Shown one piece after another: positions 8,033 through 19,300 of a stretch of 51,463 bases of DNA (its first letter is position 1; every line of letters begins with the position of its first letter). Origin of the DNA: Flavobacterium sp. (GTDB taxonomy: Bacteria > Bacteroidota > Bacteroidia > Flavobacteriales > Flavobacteriaceae); the NCBI GenBank assembly GCA_030153045.1, contig JASLID010000036.1, positions 1 to 51,463 on the forward strand, written 5' to 3'. A model generated the notes under the pieces. The model did not search any database and was not told the DNA's origin. It was given only the letters and a program-made list of their open reading frames with translations. The translations under genes and the position numbers were made by a program.

Positions 8033-8665
8033 ATGAAAAAATATATAAAACAAATATTTCTTTTTACTGCTTTGACAGCTACTATTGTTAGTTGTGATAC
8101 AGAAGCAGAATACGATATTCCTGAAATTAAAGAAGTTCTTTTATTTGAAGGATTTGAAGGTACTACTGCTGGTAGTGGCGCAAATGAAATTGCCATTGCA
8201 CTTCCAGGATGGTCAAATTATGCTGTTAATCCTAATGGAACTAGAAGATGGCATAGCCGATCTTTCGATAACAATAAATATGCTGATTTTTCATCATTTT
8301 TCTCAGCTGCAGGTTCTTCTGACGAAGTTTGGTTAATAACACCAAAAGTAACTTTAAGTGAGACTAAGGATTGGGCATTTAACTTCGAGTCAAAAGCTAG
8401 AAACTGGACAGGTAAAAATCTTACTGTTTATATCTCAGAAAATTATGATGGGACATTAGCTGGTGTATCTAGTGCTACATGGATAGAGTTAAATCCAATA
8501 TTACCTACAGCACAAGTTGATAATTTTGTACCAAGTGGAGACATAAATTTAAACGCTTATAAAGGTAAATCCATTAGTATCGGGTTTAAATATGTTGGTA
8601 ATAAAAATGCTGGCACAACAACGACTTTCCAATTAGATAAAATTAAACTTTTTGAAAATAAATAA
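8033..8665 (+). CDS. Choice-of-anchor J-like lipoprotein
   Basis: The ATG at 8033 is chosen because it starts the lipoprotein signal (MKKYIKQIFLFTALTATIVSC); the in-frame ATG at 8024 adds only MVI. The mature 210-codon product is beta-rich and resembles choice-of-anchor J/cleaved-adhesin domains (LLFEGFEG, GWSNYAVNPNGTRRW, DEVWLITPKVTL, QLDKIKLF). Acidic residues right after the lipobox Cys (CDTEAEYD) resemble the surface-export signal of Bacteroidetes lipoproteins, so the protein is probably outside the outer membrane. It starts 11 bases after the receptor stop and ends 3 bases before the DUF5689 gene, so it is co-transcribed. Substrate binding for the receptor is the likely job. Confidence 0.8.
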   Translation: MKKYIKQIFLFTALTATIVSCDTEAEYDIPEIKEVLLFEGFEGTTAGSGANEIAIALPGWSNYAVNPNGTRRWHSRSFDNNKYADFSSFFSAAGSSDEVWLITPKVTLSETKDWAFNFESKARNWTGKNLTVYISENYDGTLAGVSSATWIELNPILPTAQVDNFVPSGDINLNAYKGKSISIGFKYVGNKNAGTTTTFQLDKIKLFENK

Positions 8666-8668
8666 ATT

Positions 8669-10063
8669 ATGAAAACATTAAATTTTAAAAGTTTTTTACT
8701 TTCATCATTGTTTTTAACTACAACTTTCAGTTGTGTTGACGACGATTTTGGCACAGTAGACACAGATCAATGCGAATCGATTCCGGTAACGAAAACCGTT
8801 CAAGATATTACTTCTACTGCAACTGCTGCTTATAAAAAATGGGCTACTGATGACGTTATTGAAGCGTATGTAACTTCTAGTGATGAAGCAGGTAATTTTT
8901 ACAAATCTATTTCTTTTATGTCTGTTGACGGTACTATTGGCTTCAGTATGCCAATAGATCAGTACAACTTATACACGTACTATGAGCCAGGAAGAAAGGT
9001 TTTTGTTAAAATGAAAGATCTTTATTATGCTACAGATAATAGCTCAACAATTATTGGTAGTTTATTTAACAATGATACCCCAGATAATAGTACTGACGAC
9101 AAAGTGGGTAGAATTTCACGTATAAGTTATGACAAAGTGCTGAGAAGATCATGTGATAAAGTAGATGAAAACACTATCGTAAAGAAAAACTTAACAATAG
9201 CACAAGCTAAAAACAATCAATATATAAATATGTTGGTTGAATTTGATGCTGTACAATTCACAGATGCATCTCTTGGCAAGAAATATTATGACACAACTCT
9301 TAACAGTATAGGAGGCGCTACAAATCATGAAATTATTGATGTAGCTGGTAATAGAATTGTCTTGCGTGTAAGTGAGTTTGCCGATTTCAACACTAAAATG
9401 GTTCCAGATAAAAATGGTAAAATTAGAGGAGTTATAACTAAGTTTGGTAGTACTTTTCAATTTATGATCAGAACTGAAAATGATGTAATGTTAACAAACC
9501 CTAGAATTGATTTAGCTCCGGCTCTTGTTGGAACTAATTTGACTTATACAGGTGCTTTTACTGAAACATTTGAAACGGGTTACGCAGTCAACCAAACAAA
9601 TTTCCCTAAGTACATTAATGATGTTCTTTTGGGTTATAGATATTGGCAGCTTAAAACATCAGGCGGTAATGAATTCATTGAATCGACCTCTTTTGGTAGT
9701 GGTGGCACCAGTACTGGTACAAAAAGTTACTTTTTTGTGCCTGTAGATTTTACGGCAGCAAACAGTTTTACATTTAAAGAATCAATGAGATTTAACCAAG
9801 GTGTTGCTTTACAAGTATATTATGTGAGCGCTGCAAACTACACACCTGGAAATGCATTTAGCACTAGTGATTTCACTAATATCACTTCTAACTTTACTAC
9901 AATATCTTACCCTGCACTTGGCGCGTCTGAAAGCACATTTAACTCTGCTGGAACATACAACATTCCTGTAGGTTTAACTGGAAACGGATATTTTGTTTTT
10001 GAATATTCAGGAACATCAACGTTGACAACAACTGTTCAAATTGATGATATCGTAGTAAACTAA
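8669..10063 (+). CDS. DUF5689 surface lipoprotein
   Basis: This 464-residue lipoprotein has lipobox Cys22 (TTTFSC) followed by VDDDF, an acidic surface-export-like signal. Residues about 35-285 look like DUF5689 (IPVTKTVQDITS, VIEAYVTSSDEAGNFYKSI, FADFNTKMVPDKNGKIRGV). The remainder is a beta-sandwich resembling choice-of-anchor J (FTETFETGYAV, TVQIDDIVVN). DUF5689 proteins in flavobacteria are usually found beside TonB-dependent receptors and EEP nucleases; this locus has all three. It is the last gene of the operon and is followed by a perfect palindromic terminator. Its ligand is unknown. Confidence 0.82.
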   Translation: MKTLNFKSFLLSSLFLTTTFSCVDDDFGTVDTDQCESIPVTKTVQDITSTATAAYKKWATDDVIEAYVTSSDEAGNFYKSISFMSVDGTIGFSMPIDQYNLYTYYEPGRKVFVKMKDLYYATDNSSTIIGSLFNNDTPDNSTDDKVGRISRISYDKVLRRSCDKVDENTIVKKNLTIAQAKNNQYINMLVEFDAVQFTDASLGKKYYDTTLNSIGGATNHEIIDVAGNRIVLRVSEFADFNTKMVPDKNGKIRGVITKFGSTFQFMIRTENDVMLTNPRIDLAPALVGTNLTYTGAFTETFETGYAVNQTNFPKYINDVLLGYRYWQLKTSGGNEFIESTSFGSGGTSTGTKSYFFVPVDFTAANSFTFKESMRFNQGVALQVYYVSAANYTPGNAFSTSDFTNITSNFTTISYPALGASESTFNSAGTYNIPVGLTGNGYFVFEYSGTSTLTTTVQIDDIVVN

Positions 10064-10082
10064 GAATTACAGTTTCTATAAT

Positions 10083-10112
10083 AAAAAAACCTCGCAATTG
10101 CGAGGTTTTTTT
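10083..10112. terminator. Terminator of the receptor operon
   Basis: A perfect 30-base palindrome, AAAAAAACCTCGCAA followed by its complement, lies 19 bases after the DUF5689 stop. It ends in seven T and can act in both directions. Confidence 0.92.
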
Positions 10113-10401
10113 ATGCAATAAATTAAACAATTACAACTCAAAAACATTTTAATTAAGAATATTCGTTGTGAAGTTTATATTTTTAAAACATTTAAAGTAG
10201 TTTTTAAAACCAGTAGAGGTTTAAATACTAGAGAAGTAAAATCTAAAATGAAGTAGCATTATCCTTTTGTACAGGATGTACTTTTTAAAAGTAAACTACC
10301 ATTTTACGGCAGTAGAAAATGTTTCTACTTATCTAACTTCTATAAAACACTACTCTTCGCTTGAAATAATGACTGCATCAACAATGGAGTGGCTTGCAAA
10401 T
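10113..10401. other. Intergenic region with two small hairpins, no supported gene
   Basis: About 290 bases lie between two terminators. TACTTTT/AAAAGTA (10279-10293) and AGTAGAAA/TTTCTACT (10311-10329, 3-base loop) can fold. I found no TAnnTTTG element and no protein with family features, so neither a small RNA nor a gene can be supported. Confidence 0.4.
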
Positions 10402-10430
10402 AAAAAACGCCCTAAATCTCTTAGGGCGTT
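10402..10430 (-). terminator. Terminator of the type IX module
   Basis: AACGCCCTAA (10406-10415) pairs with TTAGGGCGTT (10421-10430). On the minus strand the stem runs into a T run (10402-10407), 22 bases past the stop of the OmpA-family gene. Confidence 0.9.
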
Positions 10431-10451
10431 GTATTTTGTAAGGTAAAAATA

Positions 10452-12323
10452 TTACTTCTTAACAATCATGAACTCTGAACGTCTATTCTGAGCGTGTTGC
10501 TCTTCAGTACAATCAGCACCACAATTAACTTTTGGTTCAGATTCTCCAAAGCCTTGTCCGCTAATTCTTTCACGAGCAATTCCTTTCGAAATTACATATT
10601 GAACGGTCGATTTTGCTCTTCGGTCAGACAATGACATATTGTAACTGTCTTTACCACGCGAATCGGTGTGTGATTTAGCAAAAATAACCATTTCAGGATA
10701 CTGATTCATCACCACAACTAATTTGTCCAATTCAGCAGCGCCTAATTGCGTTATATTACTTTTGTTGTAATCAAAGTTAATATCACTTAGAATCACTTCG
10801 GTTTCTGTAACAATGGCTTCTAAAGGCGCTAAATCAGCATTTAAAGTCATTTCTCCTTTCGACGGAGTTACTGCAAAAGAATTATTCAAATAACCAGAAC
10901 GAGAAGTACTAACAGTATATTCTTTCCCGCATTCCAATTCGAATTCTTTTTTACCCATATCACTTGAAGTTCCAGTTGCCACCACATTTTTATTAGCATC
11001 TAAAACGGTTAAAGAAACATCCGATAAAGTAGCTCCCGATTTTGAATCACGTGCTAAAACAGTCAAATCCAAATGACATTTAGGAATGGCCATATAAATA
11101 TCGTCGTCTCCAGCGCCACCATCCCTATTACTAGATAAGAAGGCAATGTTTTGACTTTGGTTAAAGGTAAATCCGAAATCGTCCTTTTCACTATTTACTG
11201 GTTTTCCAAGATTTACTACTTCGTTCTTTTGGTTTAAATCGAAGGCAAAAACATCAAGACCTCCCAATCCCTTGTGTCCATTGGATGAAAAATACAATGT
11301 ATTGTCGTCTGTTATAAAAGGAAACTGTTCAGCACCTTCGGTATTTACTTTACTGCCTAAATTTTCTGGAGTACCAAAAGTACCATCGCTGTTTACAGCA
11401 ACTTTCCAAATATCCGTTTTTCCAATTCCACCTGGTCTATCAGACGTAAAATATAAAGTTGATCCGTCTTTACTTAATGACGGACTACTAGAGTTAAATT
11501 CTTTTCCATTAAAGGAAACAGATGTAGTATTTTCCCATTTACCACCGTTATTAGTGGCCTTAAAAATGTACATTTTACCAAATCTAGTTTTGTCAGCCGC
11601 CTTTACATAATCTTTCTCAGAAAAACTTTCTCTTGAAAAATAAATGGTGTTTCCATCAGCACTAATGCTAACTGGACCTTCATGAAACTTGGTGTTTAAA
11701 TCATCGACAGTTGTTGCAACACTTCCCAATTTCCCGTCAGTATAATCAGTTTTATAGATATCTAAAAAAGGCTGGTCATTCCACTCGTATGTTTTACGAG
11801 CAGTATTTCTAGCACTTGCGAAATAAACATTCGCATCTTTTAAATAGGCTCCGAAATCAGAGTATTTAGAATTCAACTCAACCGATTTAACATCCCAACT
11901 TTTTGAAGGTGACAATAATTTATTCAAGTAATTAGCATCGTTATTAACCGATTTAGCTCTAGCATCATTAGGAGCTAAAGACGCAAATTTTTTCATAGCT
12001 GCATTTGCTTCATCATATTTTGAATTGGCTTTTAGCATTTGAGCGTATCTAAAATAGGTTTCGGCATCTTGATTAGAAGCCACTGCCTTTGCATACCACT
12101 TTTCAGCTTCAACAGAATTGAAAACGTTGTAATAACAATCTCCTAATTGTTTAAAAACATAATCATTTGCTGTATACTTATCTACAATTTTTAAATATTC
12201 CTTTGCGGCATCAACATACTCATAACGCTCATAAAGTTTATCAGCAGTTTTAGTGTCTTTGTTTTGAGCATTACCACTTGCGATAATGAGTACAAAACTT
12301 AGGGCTATATATATTTTTTTCAT
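10452..12323 (-). CDS. PorE-like OmpA-family protein (TPR, PD40 propeller, CRD, OmpA)
   Basis: This 623-residue exported protein (signal MKKIYIALSFVLIIASGNAQ) has the four-part layout of type IX component PorE. It shows TPR helices (about 20-115), PD40/WD40-like propeller blades (about 150-390; DGSTLYFTSDRPGG, LYFSSNGHKGLGGLDVF, FLSSNRDGGAGDDDIY), a carboxypeptidase-regulatory-like fold (about 400-490), and an OmpA-like peptidoglycan-binding domain (about 505-620; HTDSRGKDSYN, QNRRSEF). It probably anchors an outer-membrane type IX assembly to peptidoglycan. It starts 17 bases after the PorP/SprF-like gene and is the last gene of the module. Flavobacteria carry many paralogues, so it need not be the core PorE itself. 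Confidence 0.88.
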   Translation of the reverse strand: MKKIYIALSFVLIIASGNAQNKDTKTADKLYERYEYVDAAKEYLKIVDKYTANDYVFKQLGDCYYNVFNSVEAEKWYAKAVASNQDAETYFRYAQMLKANSKYDEANAAMKKFASLAPNDARAKSVNNDANYLNKLLSPSKSWDVKSVELNSKYSDFGAYLKDANVYFASARNTARKTYEWNDQPFLDIYKTDYTDGKLGSVATTVDDLNTKFHEGPVSISADGNTIYFSRESFSEKDYVKAADKTRFGKMYIFKATNNGGKWENTTSVSFNGKEFNSSSPSLSKDGSTLYFTSDRPGGIGKTDIWKVAVNSDGTFGTPENLGSKVNTEGAEQFPFITDDNTLYFSSNGHKGLGGLDVFAFDLNQKNEVVNLGKPVNSEKDDFGFTFNQSQNIAFLSSNRDGGAGDDDIYMAIPKCHLDLTVLARDSKSGATLSDVSLTVLDANKNVVATGTSSDMGKKEFELECGKEYTVSTSRSGYLNNSFAVTPSKGEMTLNADLAPLEAIVTETEVILSDINFDYNKSNITQLGAAELDKLVVVMNQYPEMVIFAKSHTDSRGKDSYNMSLSDRRAKSTVQYVISKGIARERISGQGFGESEPKVNCGADCTEEQHAQNRRSEFMIVKK

Positions 12324-12340
12324 TTTACTTTCTTTAACTA

Positions 12341-13261
12341 TTAGAAATAACGAGGTGAACTTGATACTTTCTTAGGGAAGTTCAAATCAAATAATAAAAT
12401 AACCTCATGTGATGAAGGTGTAGCGACATCCAAGTCGGAAACTATGTGGTCATAAGCATAACCAATTCTTAAACCATCTGTTATTTTAACATTTGCCATG
12501 GCTCCAAATGAATCTTCAAATCTATAGGTTGCTCCCAATTCGAATTTATCAAAAAACAAGAAGTTAGTAGAAACATCTAGCGAAGTAGGCGCATTAAATG
12601 CCGATTTTACCATGAAAAAAGGCTTGAATTTTGTACTTGGAGTCAAGTCAAAAACATATCCCCCTGTTAAAAAATAGTGTTGTACTTCTGAACCATACTG
12701 AACACCATTATAATCTAAATGTGCCGATTTCAACATATTTGGAACAGAAAATGCCAAATAGTATTTATTGGTATAGTAAAACAATCCAGCTCCAACGTTT
12801 AAGTGTGCGTTTGAAGTATCTTCAGCAAAAGCGCCATCTGAAGGAACAGGTAAAGTAGACGCAATTTCGCTATTTAAACCTATTTTTTGTAATGAAACAC
12901 CTGCTTTCATACCCATAGCCAGACGATGTTCCCCGCCTAGATTTAAAGTGTATGAGAAATCTCCATAGATATTATTTTCTTCAACAGGACCTATTCGATC
13001 TGAAATAACAGAAAGTCCTAAACCTACATTCTTTCCTACTGGCGAATGCCCAGAAGCAGTAAATGTTGTTGGAGAATCTTCAATATCAACCCATTGTTTT
13101 CGGTACAAAAGTCCGAATGCTAAATTTTCTTTAGAACCTGCATAAGCCGGATTAATGACATTCATATTATACATATACTGTGTATAATGAGGATCCTGCT
13201 GGGCCTGAACATCAAAAAATGTAACTAAAGCTAGTAGTGAAGTGAAAAATATTTTTTTCAT
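12341..13261 (-). CDS. PorP/SprF-family type IX outer-membrane protein
   Basis: This 306-residue outer-membrane beta barrel has the family hallmark right after its signal peptide: QQDPHYTQYMYNMNVINPAYAGS, with the conserved LAFGLLYRKQWVDIEDSPTTFT region after it. In Flavobacterium, SprF is needed for secretion or attachment of the type B cargo SprB encoded just upstream. Each PorP/SprF paralogue is thought to serve the large type B protein beside it, here the 2042-residue adhesin at 13328-19456. It lies 67 bases after that gene, with a strong hairpin in the gap, and 17 bases before the PorE-like gene. Confidence 0.92.
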   Translation of the reverse strand: MKKIFFTSLLALVTFFDVQAQQDPHYTQYMYNMNVINPAYAGSKENLAFGLLYRKQWVDIEDSPTTFTASGHSPVGKNVGLGLSVISDRIGPVEENNIYGDFSYTLNLGGEHRLAMGMKAGVSLQKIGLNSEIASTLPVPSDGAFAEDTSNAHLNVGAGLFYYTNKYYLAFSVPNMLKSAHLDYNGVQYGSEVQHYFLTGGYVFDLTPSTKFKPFFMVKSAFNAPTSLDVSTNFLFFDKFELGATYRFEDSFGAMANVKITDGLRIGYAYDHIVSDLDVATPSSHEVILLFDLNFPKKVSSSPRYF

Positions 13262-13287
13262 TTGATTAGTTTGTTTTATTGATTAGA

Positions 13288-13318
13288 AGTTCCGTTTGCT
13301 GTATCAGCAAACGGAACT
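13288..13318 (-). promoter_or_regulatory. Intercistronic 14-bp hairpin between adhesin and porP/sprF-like genes
   Basis: AGTTCCGTTTGCTG (13288-13301) pairs perfectly with CAGCAAACGGAACT (13305-13318) around a 3-base loop. On the minus strand it is followed by TTCTAATC, not a T run. It is therefore not a standard terminator and may be a partial terminator, processing site or 3'-end stabiliser that sets unequal expression of cargo and channel. Confidence 0.7.
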
Positions 13319-13327
13319 CTATTACAT

Positions 13328-16300
13328 TTATCTATTAATATATACCCACCCTGATTTGTTTTCTCCATTATTTTGTTCAATAACATAATAATAAGTACCG
13401 TCAGGTAGTTCTTGACCTTTGTCTGTTTGTCCTTTCCATTCGTTAGTATAGTTAGACAAGCCATAAACTTTAGTTCCGTATCTATTAAAAATACTCAGCT
13501 CTTTAACTCCTAAACCTCTTAAATCGAAAGTTTCATTGTCTCCATCACCGTTTGGTGAAATACCTCTCTGGATAGTACAAACTGAACTTGCGACATCAAA
13601 GCTTTGTGTATCAATACATCCTTCTGGCGTTGTAGTTATCTTAACAGTAAAGGTTAATGGGAAACTACTCGCAGAAATATTGTTTGCAATTACATATTGA
13701 GAAACATTAAATGTTGCTTGGTTTGCACCTGCAATTACGTCTCCGTTTTCATCTAACCATTCGTAAGTCACGGTTCCAGCATCATATGATCCACTAACTG
13801 GTGCTGAAGTTATAATGTAACTTATACCCACACATTCTCCAGTTGTACTAATAGGAATGTTAGTTAAATCTAAATCGACATTAATTATTTCTGGATCAGA
13901 AGTACATCCTTGATTAGTAACCGTTACGGCATAAGTACCAAAACTGGTTACTGGAATAGAAACTGAAGAACTTGTACCTGGAATTGGAACATTGTTTAGC
14001 GTCCAAGAATACGTTACCGGTTCAGTAGTGTAATTAATAGGGCTTACAGTTAAAACCGCAATCTCGTTAGCACATTTCACCAAATTAGTACCTGATAAAG
14101 TAAAGTCAGGCACAAAGTTAACGGTAAATGTTTGTGTTAATGGAGCAACGTTTGTACATCCATTTAAAGTAATGACTACTCCGTATGTTCCAGTTGCTGT
14201 TACTGGGATTGTGTATGACGTTTGTCCAACAATTTCATTACCATTTAAAGTCCACACATAAGTAGCATCACCAACTGCAAAACCATTTGTTGGAGTCACT
14301 GTTAATGTAGCTGCTTCATTGCTACAAATAGTATAATCAGGATCCGAAGAAGTTAACGTTGCCTCTGGATTAGCATAAATAGTAATTGTTGCTGTTTCAG
14401 GCACATCATTACATCCACCAGCTGCCAAAATAGTATTTGTAACTGTATAAGTACCCGGTGTACTATTTGTTAAATCAATAACTCCTGTTGTAGTGTTTAT
14501 AGCAAGTCCTGCTGGGGTAAAACTAAATGTTCCGGCCACTCCACCTCCAGTAAATGTTGGTATTGCTGTGACTTCACTTTGACAATATGGTGTGTCTGGA
14601 TAATTAAATGTAGCAATAGGTAATGCCGTAATGGTTATCGGTGCTGTTTCAATAACATCAAGACAACCACCAGATCCAAGAATTCTATTCTCAACAACAT
14701 AATTACCTGGAGTACTGTTTGTTAAATCGACAATTCCTGTAGCGGCATCTATAACAAGTCCTGTCGTTGTTGGCGGCACTACACTAAATGTTCCTGCAAC
14801 CCCTCCTCCAGTAAATGTCGGTGCAACTGTACCTACATTTTGACAATATGGTGTAGCTGGATAATTAAATGTAGCTGCTGGCAATGGCCCAACAACTAAA
14901 TTCTGCGCCACGACTGTATTACAAATTGGCGAACCATTTGCAACAACTCTAATGTAAATAGTTTGACTTGGGCCTACATATGGAATTGCTGGATTTATAG
15001 TATTGGCATTTCCGGCCAATGCATCAAATTCATTATTATAATACGAAACGGTGTAGGTGTAATTAGTATCTAATCCTGTTAATACAATTGGTGTTCGCGT
15101 TGATAAATCGAAGGTTGCAACGCCATCATTTGATGCATCATCACACACAATATAATCAGCTTGATCACTAATAATTACATTTGGTCCCATATTAATAACT
15201 ACGGTACCGTCAGGATCGTTAGGATACCCTACACTATTAGGTCCGCAAGTTCCTGTAACGCTATAAGTTCCTGATTGCGTAGCTGTATAGGTTTGAGAAT
15301 TCGCTCCAGGGATTAAAACACCATCTTTATACCATTTAAAAGTCGCAAGCGGATTGGCTAATTGAGAGTCTAAGGGAACTGACGTTACACCACATAAATT
15401 CTGATCAGGCCCTAAATCAACTTCACAAACAATTGAACAATCTGTAAGTCCAGATCCAGGGACGCCAAAGTTTGACTGATCAAATCGAATAAACCCAGGA
15501 TCACCATTAAAGTTTGTAATAAGAATTACATAAACTTGTCCGGCGACAGCATTGTTAATAGTACAAGTTTCAACTGCTTGAAAATGATAACTACAATCGA
15601 CAATATTACCATAAGGATACTGTGATGGACCAGGGAAGTTATTAAAACAGTCTGTCGGGTTTGGACATCCAGTTCCTAAATTACCACATGCCGCAGTATT
15701 TGATACATAAGGTCCCCAAGCCACAAAATCTACATCAAGCGCGGTTCCTGTTGGATTTCCAGCAGCATTAAATGATGTGTTTTGACTGATTTGAAATTGC
15801 AAATTACCAGACTGTAATATAGTCAAATAGTAATAAGTTGGATTAGGTACTGTAGCCAAACAAGTCACTCGGCCTTCACTAGGCACACCCGTCGTATTTG
15901 GAAAAATAAACGGATTATTTGGGTCAGAACAAGTGGCTTCGGCAGTTGCGCATGAAGCAACAGTTCCTATACAAATATTAAATGCTGTTGTTTGATTTGC
16001 AGTAGTAGTACCCGTAAAAATTCTAATATAATAGGTTGTTCCTATGGCTAATCCTGCAACTATACTCTCATTATTATTTTGACAAGCTCCTACTTGAGTT
16101 AAAGCACCACAAGTTCCTGAATACACAGCATGATTTAAATCTGTTGTTGAACCCGTTACATTAAATAAGTTAATATAATGCTTATCAGATATCGCTGTAA
16201 ATTGAAACCAAACATCATCGTTCGCTCCTGTACATGTTGTAGTTGGCAATGACCCTGTAGCTCCTGTAACTGTTCCTGAGCCAAAAACGGCACAAGAAGC

Positions 16301-19300
16301 ATCACTATTAACACCAACAACTACTGCATTTGCACATTCATCATTAGCTATAAGCGTTGTAAAGCTTCCTTTACTACTCCATATACTAGAATCTGTAGGC
16401 GAACATACAGCTCTTACATAAAAATCATAGCAGGTTCCTGAATTCAAACCAGTTGCTACAAATGGATTAACTGGGGCATTAACCCAACCTGTACTCGAGG
16501 CAGTTGGTGCAGGCGATCCACATGGCAATAGTATTACTTGCCAAGCTGTTGCTTGACTACTGTCAGGATTTAATGGTTGTGTCCAACCCAATGTCGCCGA
16601 AGTTTGTGTTGCTCCCGAAGCAGTTAATAATGTTGGCCTAGTACAAGTTGGTCTAGGGCCACAGGTTACGTTAGCAACCCATCCTGGATCTACTCCACTA
16701 CCATCACTTTTAAATTGAAAAGTCAAACTACCATCTGGAGCTGTAGAAGTAAAAGGTCCTGGATTTGTGGTACCCCAAAAAGCACCAGGCAAAGTCAACG
16801 GACCACTACCTGCTGGATTTCCACTTGAAATTTGAGGTGCTGCTGTACTGTTTCCATCAAAAACATACAAACCATCCCAATTTCCATCATCAACTACAAA
16901 AGAGGTAAAAGTCACCGTAACAACATCTCCAGGGTTTATAGGAGAAATAGTAATTGGATTACCAGGTTCATTATTTGAATAATTTCCTAAAGGCCCACCA
17001 GAATCATAAAACCCTCCACCACATCCTGGGAGTGTGATAGCTTGTGCTGATGCTGACCATGGTCCTGTATCTGTAGGAGAACAGAATCCTCTTACATAAA
17101 AAGTATAACATGTTCCAGCTGTTAATCCTGTATACACAAACGGATTTGTTGGCGCTACTATCCATCCTGTAGATGAAGCAGTTGGCGCAGGAGAACCACA
17201 TGGTAATGCAATAACATTCCAAGTAGTCGCTGAACCCACGTTTGTCCAAGCTAAGTTAACTGTTGAAGATGTAGGTGCCGATGCAACAAGACCTGTTGGT
17301 GCTGGACATGTAGGCAAAGTTGTAAACGTTCGCGGTGTTGACCAATTACTATTACTTGTTGGTGAACAAATGGCTCTCACATAAAAATCATAAGTCGTTA
17401 GCTGAGTTAAACCAGTCGCTGTAAAAGGATTCGTTGTCACACCTGGATAAGTAGGTGTTGATCCTGCTGTAGGTGCAGGTGATCCTGTCGGTACTAAATA
17501 AATATCCCACAATGTTGACCCGTTAGGGGTCCAAGCTAAATTAATAGTCGTGGTTGTTGGGGTATTGGTAGTTAAATTTGTTGGATCTAAACATGCTGCC
17601 ACACTACAATTAATAGAAGTCGTGTATAAAAGTGTATTTGAAGCACCTGTTCCAGCTGGTTTAGTATATAATGTTTGTGCAAAGTTATTTATAACAGAGA
17701 TTCCAACCCTAGTTGGAGTCGTTCCTCCTAAAGTCCAAAACAATTCGAAAGGAAAGTTTTGGCAAAGAGCAACTGTTTCGTTTAAAAGTGTTCCAGAGGT
17801 AAAAGTTGTTCCGAGTGTGTGAACGACTACTCCGTTTTGTCTTACTTCCATTCTTGCGCCTCCCCATCCTCCAGAAGTTGAAGTTAATCTGAATGTATAA
17901 TTACACTGATCCGCTACTTCACAAAGTCTAGTTTTAAATTGAGCTGATAAAGCCCATGGACTATAAACACCTGGGCTACATTCTGATCTTACCCAATATT
18001 GATAGTTTGTATTAGGCGTTAATCCAGATACAGGAAAATTAACATTGGTACCTGCTGGCGTTCCAGCTCCAGATGGAATCACTGATCCTGCTGGCTGAAC
18101 CACCACTTCCCATGCAGTTGCTCCAGTTGGGTTTGACCATGATAAATTAGCCGTAGTCATTCCTATACTTGTAGTCGCTTGTGGCACCGGTGGCGTACAT
18201 GTTACTTCCTGTATTACTAATGAATAAGGAACCGTTTGTGTTGTTGTATTTGTGGAAATTACAAATACATAGGTTTGTCCTGCAACAACTGCAAAAGGGG
18301 TTATAACCCTTGGACCTGCACCTGTATTAGCAACTCCTCCCAAACAACTAACCCCTACATTACCACATCCATTATAAATAAATATAGCTGAGTTTGGTCC
18401 GCCAGGAGTCATTGTTACATTAATATTCGCATTAGCTGTTGCGGTATATGAATAAAAAACCTCATATCCTTGCAAATAGTTTGTAGCACCTCCGGCGCAG
18501 CCTGCACCTTGCGGATTATCTACTTCATCACCATATAAATTAGTATTACTATTATGACTAAAAGGTAAAGAGCCAATTGTAATTGGTGAAGCGCAAATTG
18601 AACCTAAAGGTTTTGTTGTAAATGGCTGAGAAACCCAATTACTATTTATCCCGCCCCCACACAAAGACCTAACATAAAAAATATAGTCAGTTCCAGGGGT
18701 TAAACCCGTTGCATTATATGTTGTAGCGCCTGTTACTACGCCCACTCCTGTAGGAGTAGACGCAAATGGTAATACTTCTATTTCCCATTGCGTGGCTGCT
18801 CCAGGACTTGTCCAGTTTAAAGTAGCAGTAACCGAGGCTAAAGTAGCGGCTGGAACGTTCAACCCTGTTGGATTTAAACATTGTTCCACTACTTTTATAT
18901 CATCAAGTAACCATCTATCACCACCTATTTGAGTTGTTGGTTGATAAAATTTTCTAACAAAAGCAATATAAACTTGTTGTCCAGCATAGCCGGCAAGACT
19001 AACCACTTTTTCTTCATATATATTATAGGTTGTATTAAGTGTTAAATCATTCCATGACTGAGCCACTAAATAAGCTCCTTGATTGTTTTGAATAGGATTG
19101 TTTGAAACTCTTATTTCATATTCAGTACCCCTATTACCTACAAGGGTTCTTCGGGTAAAAAAACGAAGTTGTCCATTAGTAGGAACCAATACTTGCGGAG
19201 AAACCAACCAGTCTTCAGAAGTGTTTGTAGCTCCAATATTCTCACGGTCAATAATTGCCGCTTTTGCTCCCGTGTGTACTCTTGTGGGATCAGTAGTTTC

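Noticed and set aside
10363..10440. A 25-codon plus-strand frame starting ATGACTGCATC
   Set aside because: It runs through the terminator hairpin of the neighbouring gene, has no family features and no -7 element.
14370..14875. Regularly spaced repeats that might suggest a CRISPR-like array
   Set aside because: The period of 261 bases is a whole number of codons and the units encode protein domains in frame.
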